A DNA stretch of 11,061 nucleotides, from assembly GCA_025456385.1 (NCBI GenBank), contig JALOKS010000058.1, forward strand, positions 1 to 11,061, in the 5' to 3' direction. The notes under the pieces are model-generated. The model was given only the letters and a program-made list of their open reading frames with translations, made no database searches and was not told where the DNA came from. The translations under genes and the position numbers were made by a program. Each line of letters begins with the position of its first letter. Position 1 is the stretch's first letter. Source of the DNA: Thermoanaerobaculales bacterium. GTDB taxonomy: Bacteria > Acidobacteriota > Thermoanaerobaculia > Thermoanaerobaculales > Sulfomarinibacteraceae. Below, piece by piece: positions 1 to 5,713 of this stretch.

Positions 1-210
1 ACAACCCGAAGACCGGAGCGTCAGGTCTACCCGAACGAGGCCCTGATCCCGAGAGGCCATGCCGGCTTGAACCGGGACTCCATCGCCATGGCCCATCAGA
101 TCCGAACCCTGTCGAAGACGCGCCTCGGTCACCACATCGGCCGCCTCGACGATCCTGGCATCCGCGGCGATGTGCGCGCCGCAATGCGGGCTCAGCTCGA
201 CCTCGACTGA
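1..210 (+). CDS. MazF/PemK-family toxin (endoribonuclease), C-terminal part, cut by window edge
   Basis: The reading frame is open from base 1 to the TGA at 208-210 (69 residues), and the start lies outside the window. The segment matches the C-terminal half of MazF/PemK-type endoribonucleases: a PNEALIP strand, then GLNRDSIAMAHQIRTL, then a K-T-R-L-G helix cap and a final helix ending in AQLDLD. In the family this region follows the RNA-binding loop and carries the 'DS-hydrophobic-QIRTLDK-RLG' signature. Such proteins cleave single-stranded mRNA as the toxin of type II toxin-antitoxin pairs. The antitoxin would usually lie just upstream, outside the window. The catalytic N-terminal residues cannot be checked here, so family membership is recognised by motif only. 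Confidence 0.72.
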   Translation, partial: TTRRPERQVYPNEALIPRGHAGLNRDSIAMAHQIRTLSKTRLGHHIGRLDDPGIRGDVRAAMRAQLDLD

Positions 211-483
211 ACGGGTGGCGGTGGTTCACGACGCGACTTCGTCACCACGAACGATCAAGACGGCTCGCCGCCTTTGAAGCAGGAGGTCCGGAGTGATGGA
301 GGTGCGGGGCGTCGCGGTGCAACTCCGTGCTCGGCACCGACCCTCCCAATGACCGTCATCCCGAGCGAGCGAAGCGAGTCGAGGGATCCCCCACGGGTGA
401 TCGGGCCGCTGGTCGTGCGCGAGGGCCTGAGGTCCTCCCCCGTGTCCGTAACCCGTCCCGGCGAGCCGGCGGCCGCGGCGGGG
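211..483. other. non-coding stretch after the toxin gene
   Basis: No convincing gene is seen here. The stretch holds an imperfect hairpin just after the toxin stop (GTGGT at 221-225 with ACCAC at 244-248, inner GACG/CGTC). It also has a strong AGGAGG (281-286) ahead of an 18-codon frame beginning ATG at 296 (MEVRGVAVQLRARHRPSQ, ending 352). That frame runs directly into the dispersed-type repeat at 354-390. It could be a chance mini-frame or the stump of a gene cut off by the repeat. Confidence 0.4.
354..390. repeat. dispersed intergenic repeat of the GTCATCCCGAGCGA...GAGGGATC type
   Basis: The sequence begins GTCATCCCGAGCGAGCGAAG and ends GTCGAGGGATCCC. It contains a short self-complementary core (CGAGCGAGCGAAGCGAGTCG). 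Near-identical strings (GTCATCC[CT]GAGCGAAGCGA[AG]GGATC) are widely scattered between genes in several environmental bacterial phyla, which I know from memory of such genomes. Only one copy is in the window, so its repeated nature is inferred by resemblance. Confidence 0.5.
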
Positions 484-678
484 TCAGTCGAACTTGCCCT
501 TCGGGAAGCTGTACCTCTCGACGAGGGCTCGTCTGTCGTCGTCGGGGAGTGACCTCATGTGGCCTCTCCAGCCGGGGCAGAAGTTGGCGTGCCAGCGCCA
601 CACGCGCCCGAGCAGCGAGCGGGGGTTGGCGTCGTACTTGGCTCGGAGGGCGCAGGTCGCGCAGCTTGATTCGCTCAT
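484..678 (-). CDS. small conserved cysteine-containing protein (64 aa), function unknown
   Basis: This is a 64-residue soluble protein. It has CATC at residues 6-9, then RAKYDANPRSLLGRVWRWH, then FCPGW with a third cysteine, and an acidic/basic C-terminal helix ending PKGKFD. Three cysteines plus a histidine could form a small metal site or a redox site. No membrane segment or signal peptide is seen. The pattern C-x2-C ... RAKYD ... SLLGR-x-WRWH-x-FCPGW resembles small uncharacterised proteins I recall from other bacteria and archaea, so it looks genuinely coding rather than a shadow. The ATG at 678 is preceded by GTGAGGA at a suitable distance. It is a monocistronic gene converging on the toxin gene. 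No function can be assigned. Confidence 0.65.
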   Translation of the reverse strand: MSESSCATCALRAKYDANPRSLLGRVWRWHANFCPGWRGHMRSLPDDDRRALVERYSFPKGKFD

Positions 679-740
679 CGTTCCTCACCGCCCGGTCGTC
701 TGGCGGTCGCACGGCTGGATTCGCCGGCTCGACCCGGCCG

Positions 741-746
741 ATTGTA
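741..746 (-). promoter_or_regulatory. possible -10 element for the 64-aa gene
   Basis: On the minus strand this reads TACAAT (5 of 6 to TATAAT), about 63 bases upstream of the ATG at 678. No good -35 hexamer is seen at the expected spacing, so this is a weak call. Confidence 0.3.
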
Positions 747-886
747 GTCGCTCCCCCTTTCGGAACCTGAGCCGTGCCAGACCGGAGTGCCGGCGATCTC
801 GACCTGCCGGGAGCCGGCGAAATCCTCGTCGTTCCGGGAAAAGGGTACCGGGACCGGGCCGCCGATCGACGATCGAGGATCTTCGA

Positions 887-907
887 GCCGGGCGCGGTCT
901 GCCCGGC
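887..907 (-). terminator. hairpin 28 bases after acr3, possible terminator
   Basis: There is a perfect 7-bp inverted repeat, GCCGGGC (887-893) and GCCCGGC (901-907), with a 7-base loop. It sits just downstream of the acr3 stop codon when read on the minus strand. No run of U follows, so intrinsic termination is unproven; it may instead protect the 3' end of the transcript. Confidence 0.35.
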
Positions 908-935
908 CGGGGTTCGGGAGAGATGGAGAGGCGGC

Positions 936-2012
936 TCAGGCGGCGCGGGGTTGGGTCTCAGGACCACGGAAGAACCGACGCCGGAAGTACAGCGCCACGT
1001 TGACCAGGCCGATGAGCACCGGCACCTCGACGAGCGGCCCGATGACCGCCGCGAAGGCGACCCCGGAGTCGATGCCGAAGGTGGCGATGGCGACCGCGAT
1101 GGCGAGCTCGAAGTTGTTCGAGGCGGCGGTGAAGCTGAGCGTCGCGGAGCGTGGGTAGTCGGCGCCGACCTTCTTCGACATGGCAAAGGAGACCAGGAAC
1201 ATCAGCACGAAGTAGACCACCAGCGGGATCGCGATCCGCACCACGTCGAAGGGCAGCTGGACGATGACCTCGCCCTTGAGCGAGAACATCACGAGGATCG
1301 TGAACAGCAGGGCGATCAGGGTGACCGGCGAGATCTTCGGGATGAAGACCCGGTGGTACCACTCCTTGCCCTTGAGCCTGATCAGCGAGAAACGGGTGAT
1401 GACCCCGGCCAGGAACGGGATGCCGAGGTAGATGAGCACGCTCTCGGCGATCTGGCCGATGGTCACCCTGACCTCAGTCCCGGCGAGCCCGAACAGCGGC
1501 GGCAGCACGCTGATGAAGAACCAGGCGTAGACCGAGAAGAACAGCACCTGGAAGACCGAGTTGAAAGCCACCAGGCCGGCGCAGTACTCGGTGTCGCCGC
1601 AGGCGAGCTCGTTCCAGACGATGACCATGGCGATGCAGCGGGCGAGCCCGATCATGATCAGCCCGACCATGTACTCCGGCTTGTCGGCGAGGAAGGCGAT
1701 GGCGAGCAGGAACATCAGGATCGGGCCGACGACCCAGTTCTGGACCAGGGACAGGGCGAGCACCTTCCAGTCCCGGAACACCCGGCCCATCTCCTCGTAG
1801 CGCACCTTGGCGAGCGGCGGGTACATCATCAGGATGAGGCCGACGGCGATCGGGATGTTGGTCGTCCCGACCGAAAACCGGTTCCAGAAACCGGCGATCC
1901 CCGGCGACAGGTGGCCCCAGCCGACCCCCACCGCCATGGCGAGGAAGATCCACAGGGTCAGGTAGCGGTCGAGCAGGCTGAGCTTCCTGGCGACGCTCTC
2001 GTGTGCGGTCAT
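936..2012 (-). CDS. acr3: arsenite efflux transporter of the ACR3 family
   Basis: This 358-residue inner-membrane carrier is predicted to export As(III), and possibly Sb(III), using ion gradients. About ten hydrophobic segments are visible, matching the usual length and topology of ACR3 (bile acid/sodium symporter superfamily). Family hallmarks are RCIAMVIVWNELACGD, with the conserved transport cysteine at residue 126, and FTAASNNFELAIAVAIATFG followed by GPLVEVPVL, with the conserved glutamate at residue 329. The reading frame extends further upstream, but the ATG at 2012 is preferred. It has GGAG 7 bases ahead and its ATGA overlaps the arsR stop codon by 4 bases, the classic sign of translational coupling. 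The upstream extension would be an arginine-rich shadow of arsR. It is co-transcribed with arsR and so should be induced by As(III). Confidence 0.95.
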   Translation of the reverse strand: MTAHESVARKLSLLDRYLTLWIFLAMAVGVGWGHLSPGIAGFWNRFSVGTTNIPIAVGLILMMYPPLAKVRYEEMGRVFRDWKVLALSLVQNWVVGPILMFLLAIAFLADKPEYMVGLIMIGLARCIAMVIVWNELACGDTEYCAGLVAFNSVFQVLFFSVYAWFFISVLPPLFGLAGTEVRVTIGQIAESVLIYLGIPFLAGVITRFSLIRLKGKEWYHRVFIPKISPVTLIALLFTILVMFSLKGEVIVQLPFDVVRIAIPLVVYFVLMFLVSFAMSKKVGADYPRSATLSFTAASNNFELAIAVAIATFGIDSGVAFAAVIGPLVEVPVLIGLVNVALYFRRRFFRGPETQPRAA

Positions 2013-2446
2013 CGACATTCTCCAGAGGCTCGACGATTCGGCCCTCGCGTTGAGCCCGAAGCGGCCCTGGCCAGGGCGCCGTCGTAACCGAGCCGGCACA
2101 GGTCCTCGACCGGAACCCGCCGCAGCTGCTCGACCAGCCGCTCGTCGGCTTCGAGCTGCGGTTCGTCGCCGGCGGCGGCGATCGCGACCCGCACCCACTC
2201 GCGGGCGGTGAGGTCGTCAGACAGCCCCACGTACACCCAGCGGCCGTCCTTGCGCTCGGTCACCAGGCCGCAGCGCTTGAGCTCCCTGAGGTGCAGCGAC
2301 ACCGTCGACGTGGCGAGCTTGAGGACCTCTGTGACCTGGCACACGCACAGCTCCCCGCCGCGCAGCATGGCGACGGCGCGCAGGCGGGCCGGGTGCCCGA
2401 GGGCGCGGGCGGCGGCGACGGCGGAGTCGAGATCCCGATCCATCAT
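2009..2446 (-). CDS. arsR: ArsR/SmtB-family arsenite-responsive repressor (first copy)
   Basis: This 145-residue winged-helix repressor is predicted to sit on the promoter of the arsR-acr3 operon and leave when As(III) binds. The helix-turn-helix runs through about residues 35-60 (VTEVLKLATSTVSLHLRELKRCG), with the wing at TERKDGRWVYVGL. The As(III) site matches the classical ELCVC motif, with cysteines at residues 34 and 36; C59, at the end of the recognition region, might be a third ligand. The C-terminal ~65 residues are a basic extension beyond the core fold. A TTG at 2461 in the same frame abuts the -10 hexamer and lies upstream of the predicted transcript start. The real start is therefore the ATG at 2446 (or the adjacent ATG at 2443). 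It overlaps acr3 by 4 bases. Confidence 0.93.
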   Translation of the reverse strand: MMDRDLDSAVAAARALGHPARLRAVAMLRGGELCVCQVTEVLKLATSTVSLHLRELKRCGLVTERKDGRWVYVGLSDDLTAREWVRVAIAAAGDEPQLEADERLVEQLRRVPVEDLCRLGYDGALARAASGSTRGPNRRASGECR

Positions 2447-2461
2447 TTCGTCTTCTTGCAA

Positions 2462-2490
2462 AATATAGAATTGCGGTCCCGGTCTGTCAA
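2462..2490 (-). promoter_or_regulatory. sigma70-type promoter of arsR-acr3
   Basis: On the minus strand there is TTGACA (2490-2485, perfect -35), a 17-base spacer, and TATATT (2467-2462, 5 of 6). The predicted transcript start near 2455 leaves only about 9 bases before the ATG at 2446. The palindrome CAAGCTTG (2488-2495) overlaps the -35. GCAA and TTGC flank the -10 (GCAATTCTATATTTTGC on the minus strand). Either could belong to the ArsR operator, but neither is a strong dyad. Confidence 0.8.
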
Positions 2491-2492
2491 GC

Positions 2493-2522
2493 TTGCGTCC
2501 CAGGGTCGCGCTCGGCTAGACT
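2493..2522 (+). promoter_or_regulatory. weak divergent promoter for the antiporter gene
   Basis: TTGCGT (2493-2498), an 18-base spacer and TAGACT (2517-2522) face away from the arsR promoter; the two -35 regions are 2 bases apart. The transcript would start near 2529, just ahead of the structured leader. The match is modest (3/6 and 4/6), so this is supported mainly by position. Confidence 0.4.
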
Positions 2523-2540
2523 CCGCGGGTCGAACGGCGG

Positions 2541-2641
2541 CCGTCGGGCGCCCGGCGGCAGGGGATGGGGTCCCCCTCCAACCGCCCGCTGCGGGCTGAT
2601 GACTCCTGGCAAACCGCCCCCGGGGAGTCGGGGCCAGGAGG
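2541..2641 (+). promoter_or_regulatory. structured mRNA leader of the antiporter: candidate ion-responsive riboswitch
   Basis: Successive stems are visible. P1 is 2541-2558 (7 bp with one G-U). P2 is GGGGA 2561-2565 with TCCCC 2571-2575. P3 is GCCCG 2584-2588 with CGGGC 2592-2596. After these come two mutually exclusive pairings. GACTCC (2601-2606) can pair with GGAGTC (2624-2629). Alternatively CTCCTGGC (2603-2610) can pair perfectly with GCCAGGAG (2633-2640), which buries the AGGAGG ribosome binding site (2636-2641). This is the architecture of a translational riboswitch. Known cation riboswitches occur upstream of Na+/H+ antiporters (nhaA-I/Li+ class, DUF1646/Na+ class). CUGAUGACUCCUGGCAAACC at 2596-2615 seems reminiscent of that group, but I cannot run a covariance model. 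Confidence 0.55.
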
Positions 2642-2649
2642 TGACGCCC

Positions 2650-3858
2650 ATGATTGGAATGTACGCCCTCGCCGCCGCGTGGCTCGCCCTCGCCATTCTC
2701 GCAACCGTGCTCGCCAACCGGCTCAAGGTCTCGATGGCCCTGACCGAGATCTGCGTCGGCATGGCGGCCGGCTTCGCGGCCGAGCGCTGGCTGCCCCCCG
2801 GCGCCCTCGGCGCCGACGAGCCCTGGCTGCGCTTCCTCGCCGGCGCCGGCGCCGTGCTCCTGACCTTCCTCGCCGGCGCCGAGCTCGAGCCGGTGGTGCT
2901 GCGCGCCAAGGCGAAGGAGGTCCTGGTCGTCGGCGCCGTCGGTTTCGTGGCGCCGTTTCTCGGCTGCGCCGCGGTCGCCCGCTTCGTCCTCGGCTGGGAC
3001 CCGGCGGCGAGCTGGCTCGCCGGCGTCGCCCTGTCGACGACCTCGATGGCGGTGGTCTACGCGGTCATGCTCGAGACCGGCTTCAACCGGACCGAGTTCG
3101 GCAAGGGGATCCTCGGGGCCTGCTTCGTCAACGACCTCGGCACGGTGATCGCCCTCGGTCTCCTGTTCGCACCGTTCACCCGGCGCACCGTCGTGTTCCT
3201 CGTGGTCAGCGCGCTGCTCATCGCGCTCCTGCCGCGGCTCACCGCGGGCCTCACCCGCCGCTACGCCTACCGCACCGCCGCCATCCGCACCAAGTGGGTG
3301 CTGGCCGTTCTCTTCGGCCTCGGCGCCCTCGCCCTGTGGTCGGGCAGCGAGGCGGTGCTGCCCGCTTACATCGCCGGCATGGTCCTGGCCGGCGCGGCCG
3401 CCGACGACCACCACTGGATCCGCCGGATGCGCACCCTCACCATCGGCTTCCTGACCCCCTTCTACTTCCTGCGCGCCGGCGCCCTGGTGTCCCTGCCCGC
3501 GGTCGCCGCCGCCCCCCTCGTCTTCCTGCTGCTGTTCGGCGCCAAGTCGGCGAGCAAGATCTTCGGCCTCTTCCCGGTGGTCGCCCGCTTCCGGCGCGAG
3601 CGCAACGAGCGCTGGTACTACACGCTGATGATGTCGACCGGTCTCACCTTCGGCACCATCTCGGCGCTCTACGGCCTGAGCCACGGCATCGTCAGTCGCC
3701 AGCAGTACTCCTTCCTCGTGGCGGTGGTCATCGCCAGCGCCGTGATTCCGACCCTGATCGCGAGCTTCGCCTTCACGCCGCGCCACCTGCTGCCGGCCGC
3801 CGACGCCCCTCCCGGCGCCCAGCCGCCGCGCGACGAGGACGGCCTCGGTCAGGAGTGA
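2650..3858 (+). CDS. cation/proton antiporter, CPA2 (Kef-like) membrane domain only
   Basis: This 402-residue polytopic membrane protein is predicted to exchange Na+ or K+ for H+. About 12 hydrophobic segments cover residues 1-375. Diagnostic features are FLAGAELEP (about 73-81), the unwound-helix region GVALSTTSMAVVYAVMLE, and the ion-binding Asn-Asp pair in ACFVNDLGTVIAL (N161, D162). TPFYFLRAGALVSL and GAKSASKIFGLFPV follow in the C-terminal half. The ND pair is typical of electroneutral exchangers, whereas electrogenic ones carry DD. No cytoplasmic TrkA-N/RCK domain follows the membrane part, so it is not a full KefB/C. The ATG at 2650 is chosen because AGGAGGT (2636-2642) sits 7 bases ahead; an upstream ATG at 2599 lies inside the leader stem. 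The C-terminal tail is proline/acidic. Substrate is not decidable from sequence. Confidence 0.9.
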   Translation: MIGMYALAAAWLALAILATVLANRLKVSMALTEICVGMAAGFAAERWLPPGALGADEPWLRFLAGAGAVLLTFLAGAELEPVVLRAKAKEVLVVGAVGFVAPFLGCAAVARFVLGWDPAASWLAGVALSTTSMAVVYAVMLETGFNRTEFGKGILGACFVNDLGTVIALGLLFAPFTRRTVVFLVVSALLIALLPRLTAGLTRRYAYRTAAIRTKWVLAVLFGLGALALWSGSEAVLPAYIAGMVLAGAAADDHHWIRRMRTLTIGFLTPFYFLRAGALVSLPAVAAAPLVFLLLFGAKSASKIFGLFPVVARFRRERNERWYYTLMMSTGLTFGTISALYGLSHGIVSRQQYSFLVAVVIASAVIPTLIASFAFTPRHLLPAADAPPGAQPPRDEDGLGQE

Positions 3859-3921
3859 CGGTGACCGAGATCGGCGCCCGACGACGAGCCCGGAATCAGC
3901 ACAGGCCTTCCGGGCCGGGGC

Positions 3922-3949
3922 TTGCGCGCGGGGTGCTTCGGCGTACACT
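3922..3949 (+). promoter_or_regulatory. predicted promoter of the mgtE transcript
   Basis: TTGCGC (3922-3927), a 16-base spacer and TACACT (3944-3949). The predicted start near 3956 falls just ahead of the first leader frame and its GGAGG at 3963. The hexamers are imperfect (3/6, 4/6), but the position agrees with the leader. Confidence 0.45.
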
Positions 3950-3971
3950 GCGCGCCGCAGTCGGAGGATGG

Positions 3972-4010
3972 ATGGACGACCCTGACCCTCGAGTGACCGC
4001 GACAGACTGA
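3972..4010 (+). CDS. 12-residue acidic/proline leader peptide upstream of mgtE (uORF1, MgtL-like)
   Basis: ATG at 3972 follows GGAGG (3963-3967) by 4 bases and encodes MDDPDPRVTATD. The first six residues alternate acidic residues and proline, like enterobacterial MgtL (begins MEPDPTP, as I recall). In MgtL such nascent chains destabilise the translating ribosome at low Mg2+ and switch on the Mg2+ transporter gene mgtA. Here the frame lies between a predicted promoter and mgtE, so a Mg2+-sensing role is inferred. The short length means the reading frame itself carries little statistical weight. The ribosome binding site, peptide composition and gene context are the evidence. Confidence 0.5.
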   Translation: MDDPDPRVTATD

Positions 4011-4012
4011 CA

Positions 4013-4048
4013 CCGTCCCGTCGGGCGAACCCCGTTCCGCCGGGACGG
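4013..4048 (+). promoter_or_regulatory. hairpin between the two mgtE leader frames
   Basis: There is a perfect 8-bp inverted repeat, CCGTCCCG (4013-4020) with CGGGACGG (4041-4048). It begins 2 bases after the uORF1 stop and ends 3 bases before the GGAGG of uORF2. A competing small stem CCC/GGG (4017-4019 with 4023-4025) shares its left arm. A ribosome stalled or dropped on uORF1 would change whether it forms. There is no U run, so a simple intrinsic terminator is unlikely, although Rho-dependent control remains possible. Confidence 0.5.
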
Positions 4049-4061
4049 ACCGGAGGCCCCG

Positions 4062-4145
4062 ATGCACCACTGCCGACCGCTCATCGCCCGTGCCCGACTC
4101 GGCTTGAAGCCCCCAGCGCCGCACCGCCGCGAGGTGCGGCCGTGA
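4062..4145 (+). CDS. 27-residue leader peptide overlapping the mgtE start (uORF2)
   Basis: ATG at 4062 is preceded by GGAGG (4052-4056) 5 bases away, which is a better site than that of mgtE itself. The peptide is basic and includes KPPAP (residues 16-20) before a final HRREVRP. Its TGA (4143-4145) overlaps the mgtE GTG (4142-4144) as GTGA, so terminating ribosomes can restart on mgtE. The hairpin that masks the mgtE ribosome binding site lies inside this frame. Its translation is therefore expected to open that hairpin, and a pause at the proline cluster (4110-4121) would place the ribosome on the left arm. It could also be read simply as a coupling leader without sensing. Confidence 0.5.
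   Translation: MHHCRPLIARARLGLKPPAPHRREVRP
4118..4140 (+). promoter_or_regulatory. hairpin sequestering the mgtE ribosome binding site
   Basis: There is a perfect 8-bp stem, GCCGCACC (4118-4125) with GGTGCGGC (4133-4140), and a 7-base loop. The mgtE Shine-Dalgarno GAGGTG (4131-4136) is split between the loop and the right arm, and the start codon GTG (4142) follows one base after the stem. In the absence of uORF2 translation the site would be largely hidden. Confidence 0.6.
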
Positions 4146-5467
4146 CCGCGGCCGGCGAGACGACCGGCCTGTCGGCCCAGGACCTGCGCGAGATCTGGCC
4201 GGTGCTCGACGCCGGGGAGCGGACGCAGGGCTTCAGCCTCCTCGAGCGGGAGGAGGCCGTCGACTTCTTCCAGTCGCTGTCCGCGTTCTCCCAGGCCCAG
4301 ATCGTCGAAGGGCTGCACGGGTCCGAGCGCCGGCTGTGGCTCCGGTCGCTGGCGCCGGACGACGCCGCCGACCTCCTCCAGGAGCTCGACCCGGAGCTGC
4401 GGACCGAGCTGCTCGACGAGCTCGACCCGCCCACCCGGCACGAGGTCGCCGCGCTCATGGCCTACGCCCAGGACGACGCGGGCGGCCTGATGAGCCCGAG
4501 GTACGCCCGCATCCGGTCCGAGCAGACCGCCGACGAGGCGATCCGCTACCTTCGCCGGCAGGCCCGCGACCAGCTCGAGACGATCTACTACGCCTACGTG
4601 CTCGACTCGACTCAGCGCCTGCTCGGGGTCGTGTCCTTCCGCGAGCTGTTCGCGGCCGCGCCCGACCGGCCGGTCCGCGAGCTCATGAGCGACAGCTTCA
4701 TCTTTGCGCCCGACGACATGGACCAGGAGGAGGTGGCGCGGCTGCTCGCCCGCCACGACCTGCTCGCCCTGCCCGTGGTCGACGCGGCCGGGAGGATGAA
4801 GGGCATCGTCACCGTCGACGACATCGTCGACGTGGTCCAGGAGGAGGCGACCGAGGACGCGCACAAGGCGGCCGGCATGCAGGCCCTCGACGCGCCCTAT
4901 CTCCAGACCGGCATGCTCGAGATGGTCCGCAAGCGCGCGGTGTGGTTGACCGTCCTCTTCCTGGGCCAGACGCTGACCGCCAGCGCCATGGGCCACTTCG
5001 AGGAGGAGATCGCGAGCGCGGTGGTGCTCGCCCTCTTCGTCCCGCTCATCGTCTCGAGCGGCGGCAACTCGGGCTCGCAGACCACCACCCTGGTCATCCG
5101 CGCCATGGCCCTCGGCGAGGTCCAGCTCCGCGACTGGTGGCGCATCCTGCGCCGGGAGCTGGTGTCCGGGCTCGTCCTGGGCGCCATCCTGGCCACCCTC
5201 GGCCTGCTCAGGATCGTCGCCTGGCAGACCTTCTTCGGCGCCTACGGCGACCTCGGGTACCTGGTCGCGGTCACTGTGGCCGCGAGCCTGGTCGGCGTCG
5301 TGGTAGTGGGTACCCTGTGCGGCGCCATGCTGCCCTTCGTGCTGCGCCTCGCCGGGGCGGACCCGGCGAGCGCCTCGGCGCCCTTCGTCGCCACCCTGGT
5401 CGACGTGTCGGGGGTCGTGATCTACTTCACCCTGGCCCGGCTGCTGCTCAGCGGGAGCCTGCTGTGA
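4142..5467 (+). CDS. mgtE: Mg2+ channel/transporter MgtE
   Basis: This 441-residue inner-membrane protein is predicted to take up Mg2+ (possibly Co2+) as a homodimer gated by cytosolic Mg2+. The domains are in the usual order and length. An acidic helical N domain (about 10-115) ends in AYAQDDAGGLM. Two CBS domains follow (about 115-170 and 180-235, the second with GIVTVDDIVDVV), then the plug helix region and five membrane segments (about 265-440). The pore signature is intact: VPLIVSSGGNSGSQTTTLVIRAMALGEV (GGN at 307-309), then DPASASAPFVATLVDVSG with the pore aspartate at 421. The GTG start is supported by GAGGTG 5-6 bases upstream and by the overlap with the leader frame. The leader (3956-4141) suggests translation-coupled control by Mg2+. 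Confidence 0.95.
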   Translation: MTAAGETTGLSAQDLREIWPVLDAGERTQGFSLLEREEAVDFFQSLSAFSQAQIVEGLHGSERRLWLRSLAPDDAADLLQELDPELRTELLDELDPPTRHEVAALMAYAQDDAGGLMSPRYARIRSEQTADEAIRYLRRQARDQLETIYYAYVLDSTQRLLGVVSFRELFAAAPDRPVRELMSDSFIFAPDDMDQEEVARLLARHDLLALPVVDAAGRMKGIVTVDDIVDVVQEEATEDAHKAAGMQALDAPYLQTGMLEMVRKRAVWLTVLFLGQTLTASAMGHFEEEIASAVVLALFVPLIVSSGGNSGSQTTTLVIRAMALGEVQLRDWWRILRRELVSGLVLGAILATLGLLRIVAWQTFFGAYGDLGYLVAVTVAASLVGVVVVGTLCGAMLPFVLRLAGADPASASAPFVATLVDVSGVVIYFTLARLLLSGSLL

Positions 5468-5590
5468 CAATGTTCCACCCGGTCGCCGGAGGCCCGGTTC
5501 GCGACACGATGGAGACGGTGACCCTTGACCGCGTCGATGTTGACACGAGCCGCCTGTGCCGGCCCCGACGACCCCGACCGCACTTGCACC

Positions 5591-5683
5591 GGAACCTTCG
5601 GTCGGACTGATGCATTGCTCGCGCTTGCCATCGTCGTTATCGGTCGTCGTAATTCCCTCTTCATCGGGACCTTCGGTCGGACT
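5591..5683. repeat. pair of 18-bp direct repeats in the mgtE-arsR gap
   Basis: GGAACCTTCGGTCGGACT (5591-5608) recurs as GGGACCTTCGGTCGGACT (5666-5683), 17 of 18 identical, starting 75 bases apart. Each copy contains a small dyad, GACC/GGTC or ACC/GGT around TTC. The rest of the gap (5468-5713) shows no gene. Their function is unknown; paired regulator sites or a short duplicated segment are the simplest readings. Confidence 0.5.
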
Positions 5684-5713
5684 CACCCCTGACGCGGGCG
5701 GGCGGACGCCTGC

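Larger units (their letters stand above)
679..935. other. non-coding stretch between the small gene and acr3
   Basis: Apart from the -10-like element at 741-746 and the hairpin at 887-907, nothing gene-like is seen. Open frames here lack ribosome binding sites and recognisable protein features. The stretch contains GATCGACGATCGAGGATC-like tandem partial palindromes at about 865-880 with no clear role. Confidence 0.4.

Noticed and set aside
774..2087. Long plus-strand open frame (437 codons) opposite acr3
   Set aside because: Its composition is Asp/Glu/Arg/His/Gln-rich with no hydrophobic pattern or family motif. It is the complement of acr3, kept open by the GC bias.
2013..2198. N-terminal extension of acr3 up to 2198
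   Set aside because: The extra 62 residues are arginine-rich and lie in the arsR coding region. The ATGA overlap and GGAG support 2012.
2443..3948. 501-codon minus-strand frame opposite the antiporter
   Set aside because: Shadow frame with the same E/G/Q/H-rich composition. It would also run antisense to the start of arsR.
3956..4141. Known M-box (ykoK) Mg2+ riboswitch upstream of mgtE
   Set aside because: I do not see the conserved M-box core. The leader instead shows two small frames and two simple stems.
3896..5686. 596-codon minus-strand frame opposite mgtE
   Set aside because: Low-complexity E/G/R/H-rich shadow of mgtE. mgtE has an unmistakable family match and a ribosome binding site.
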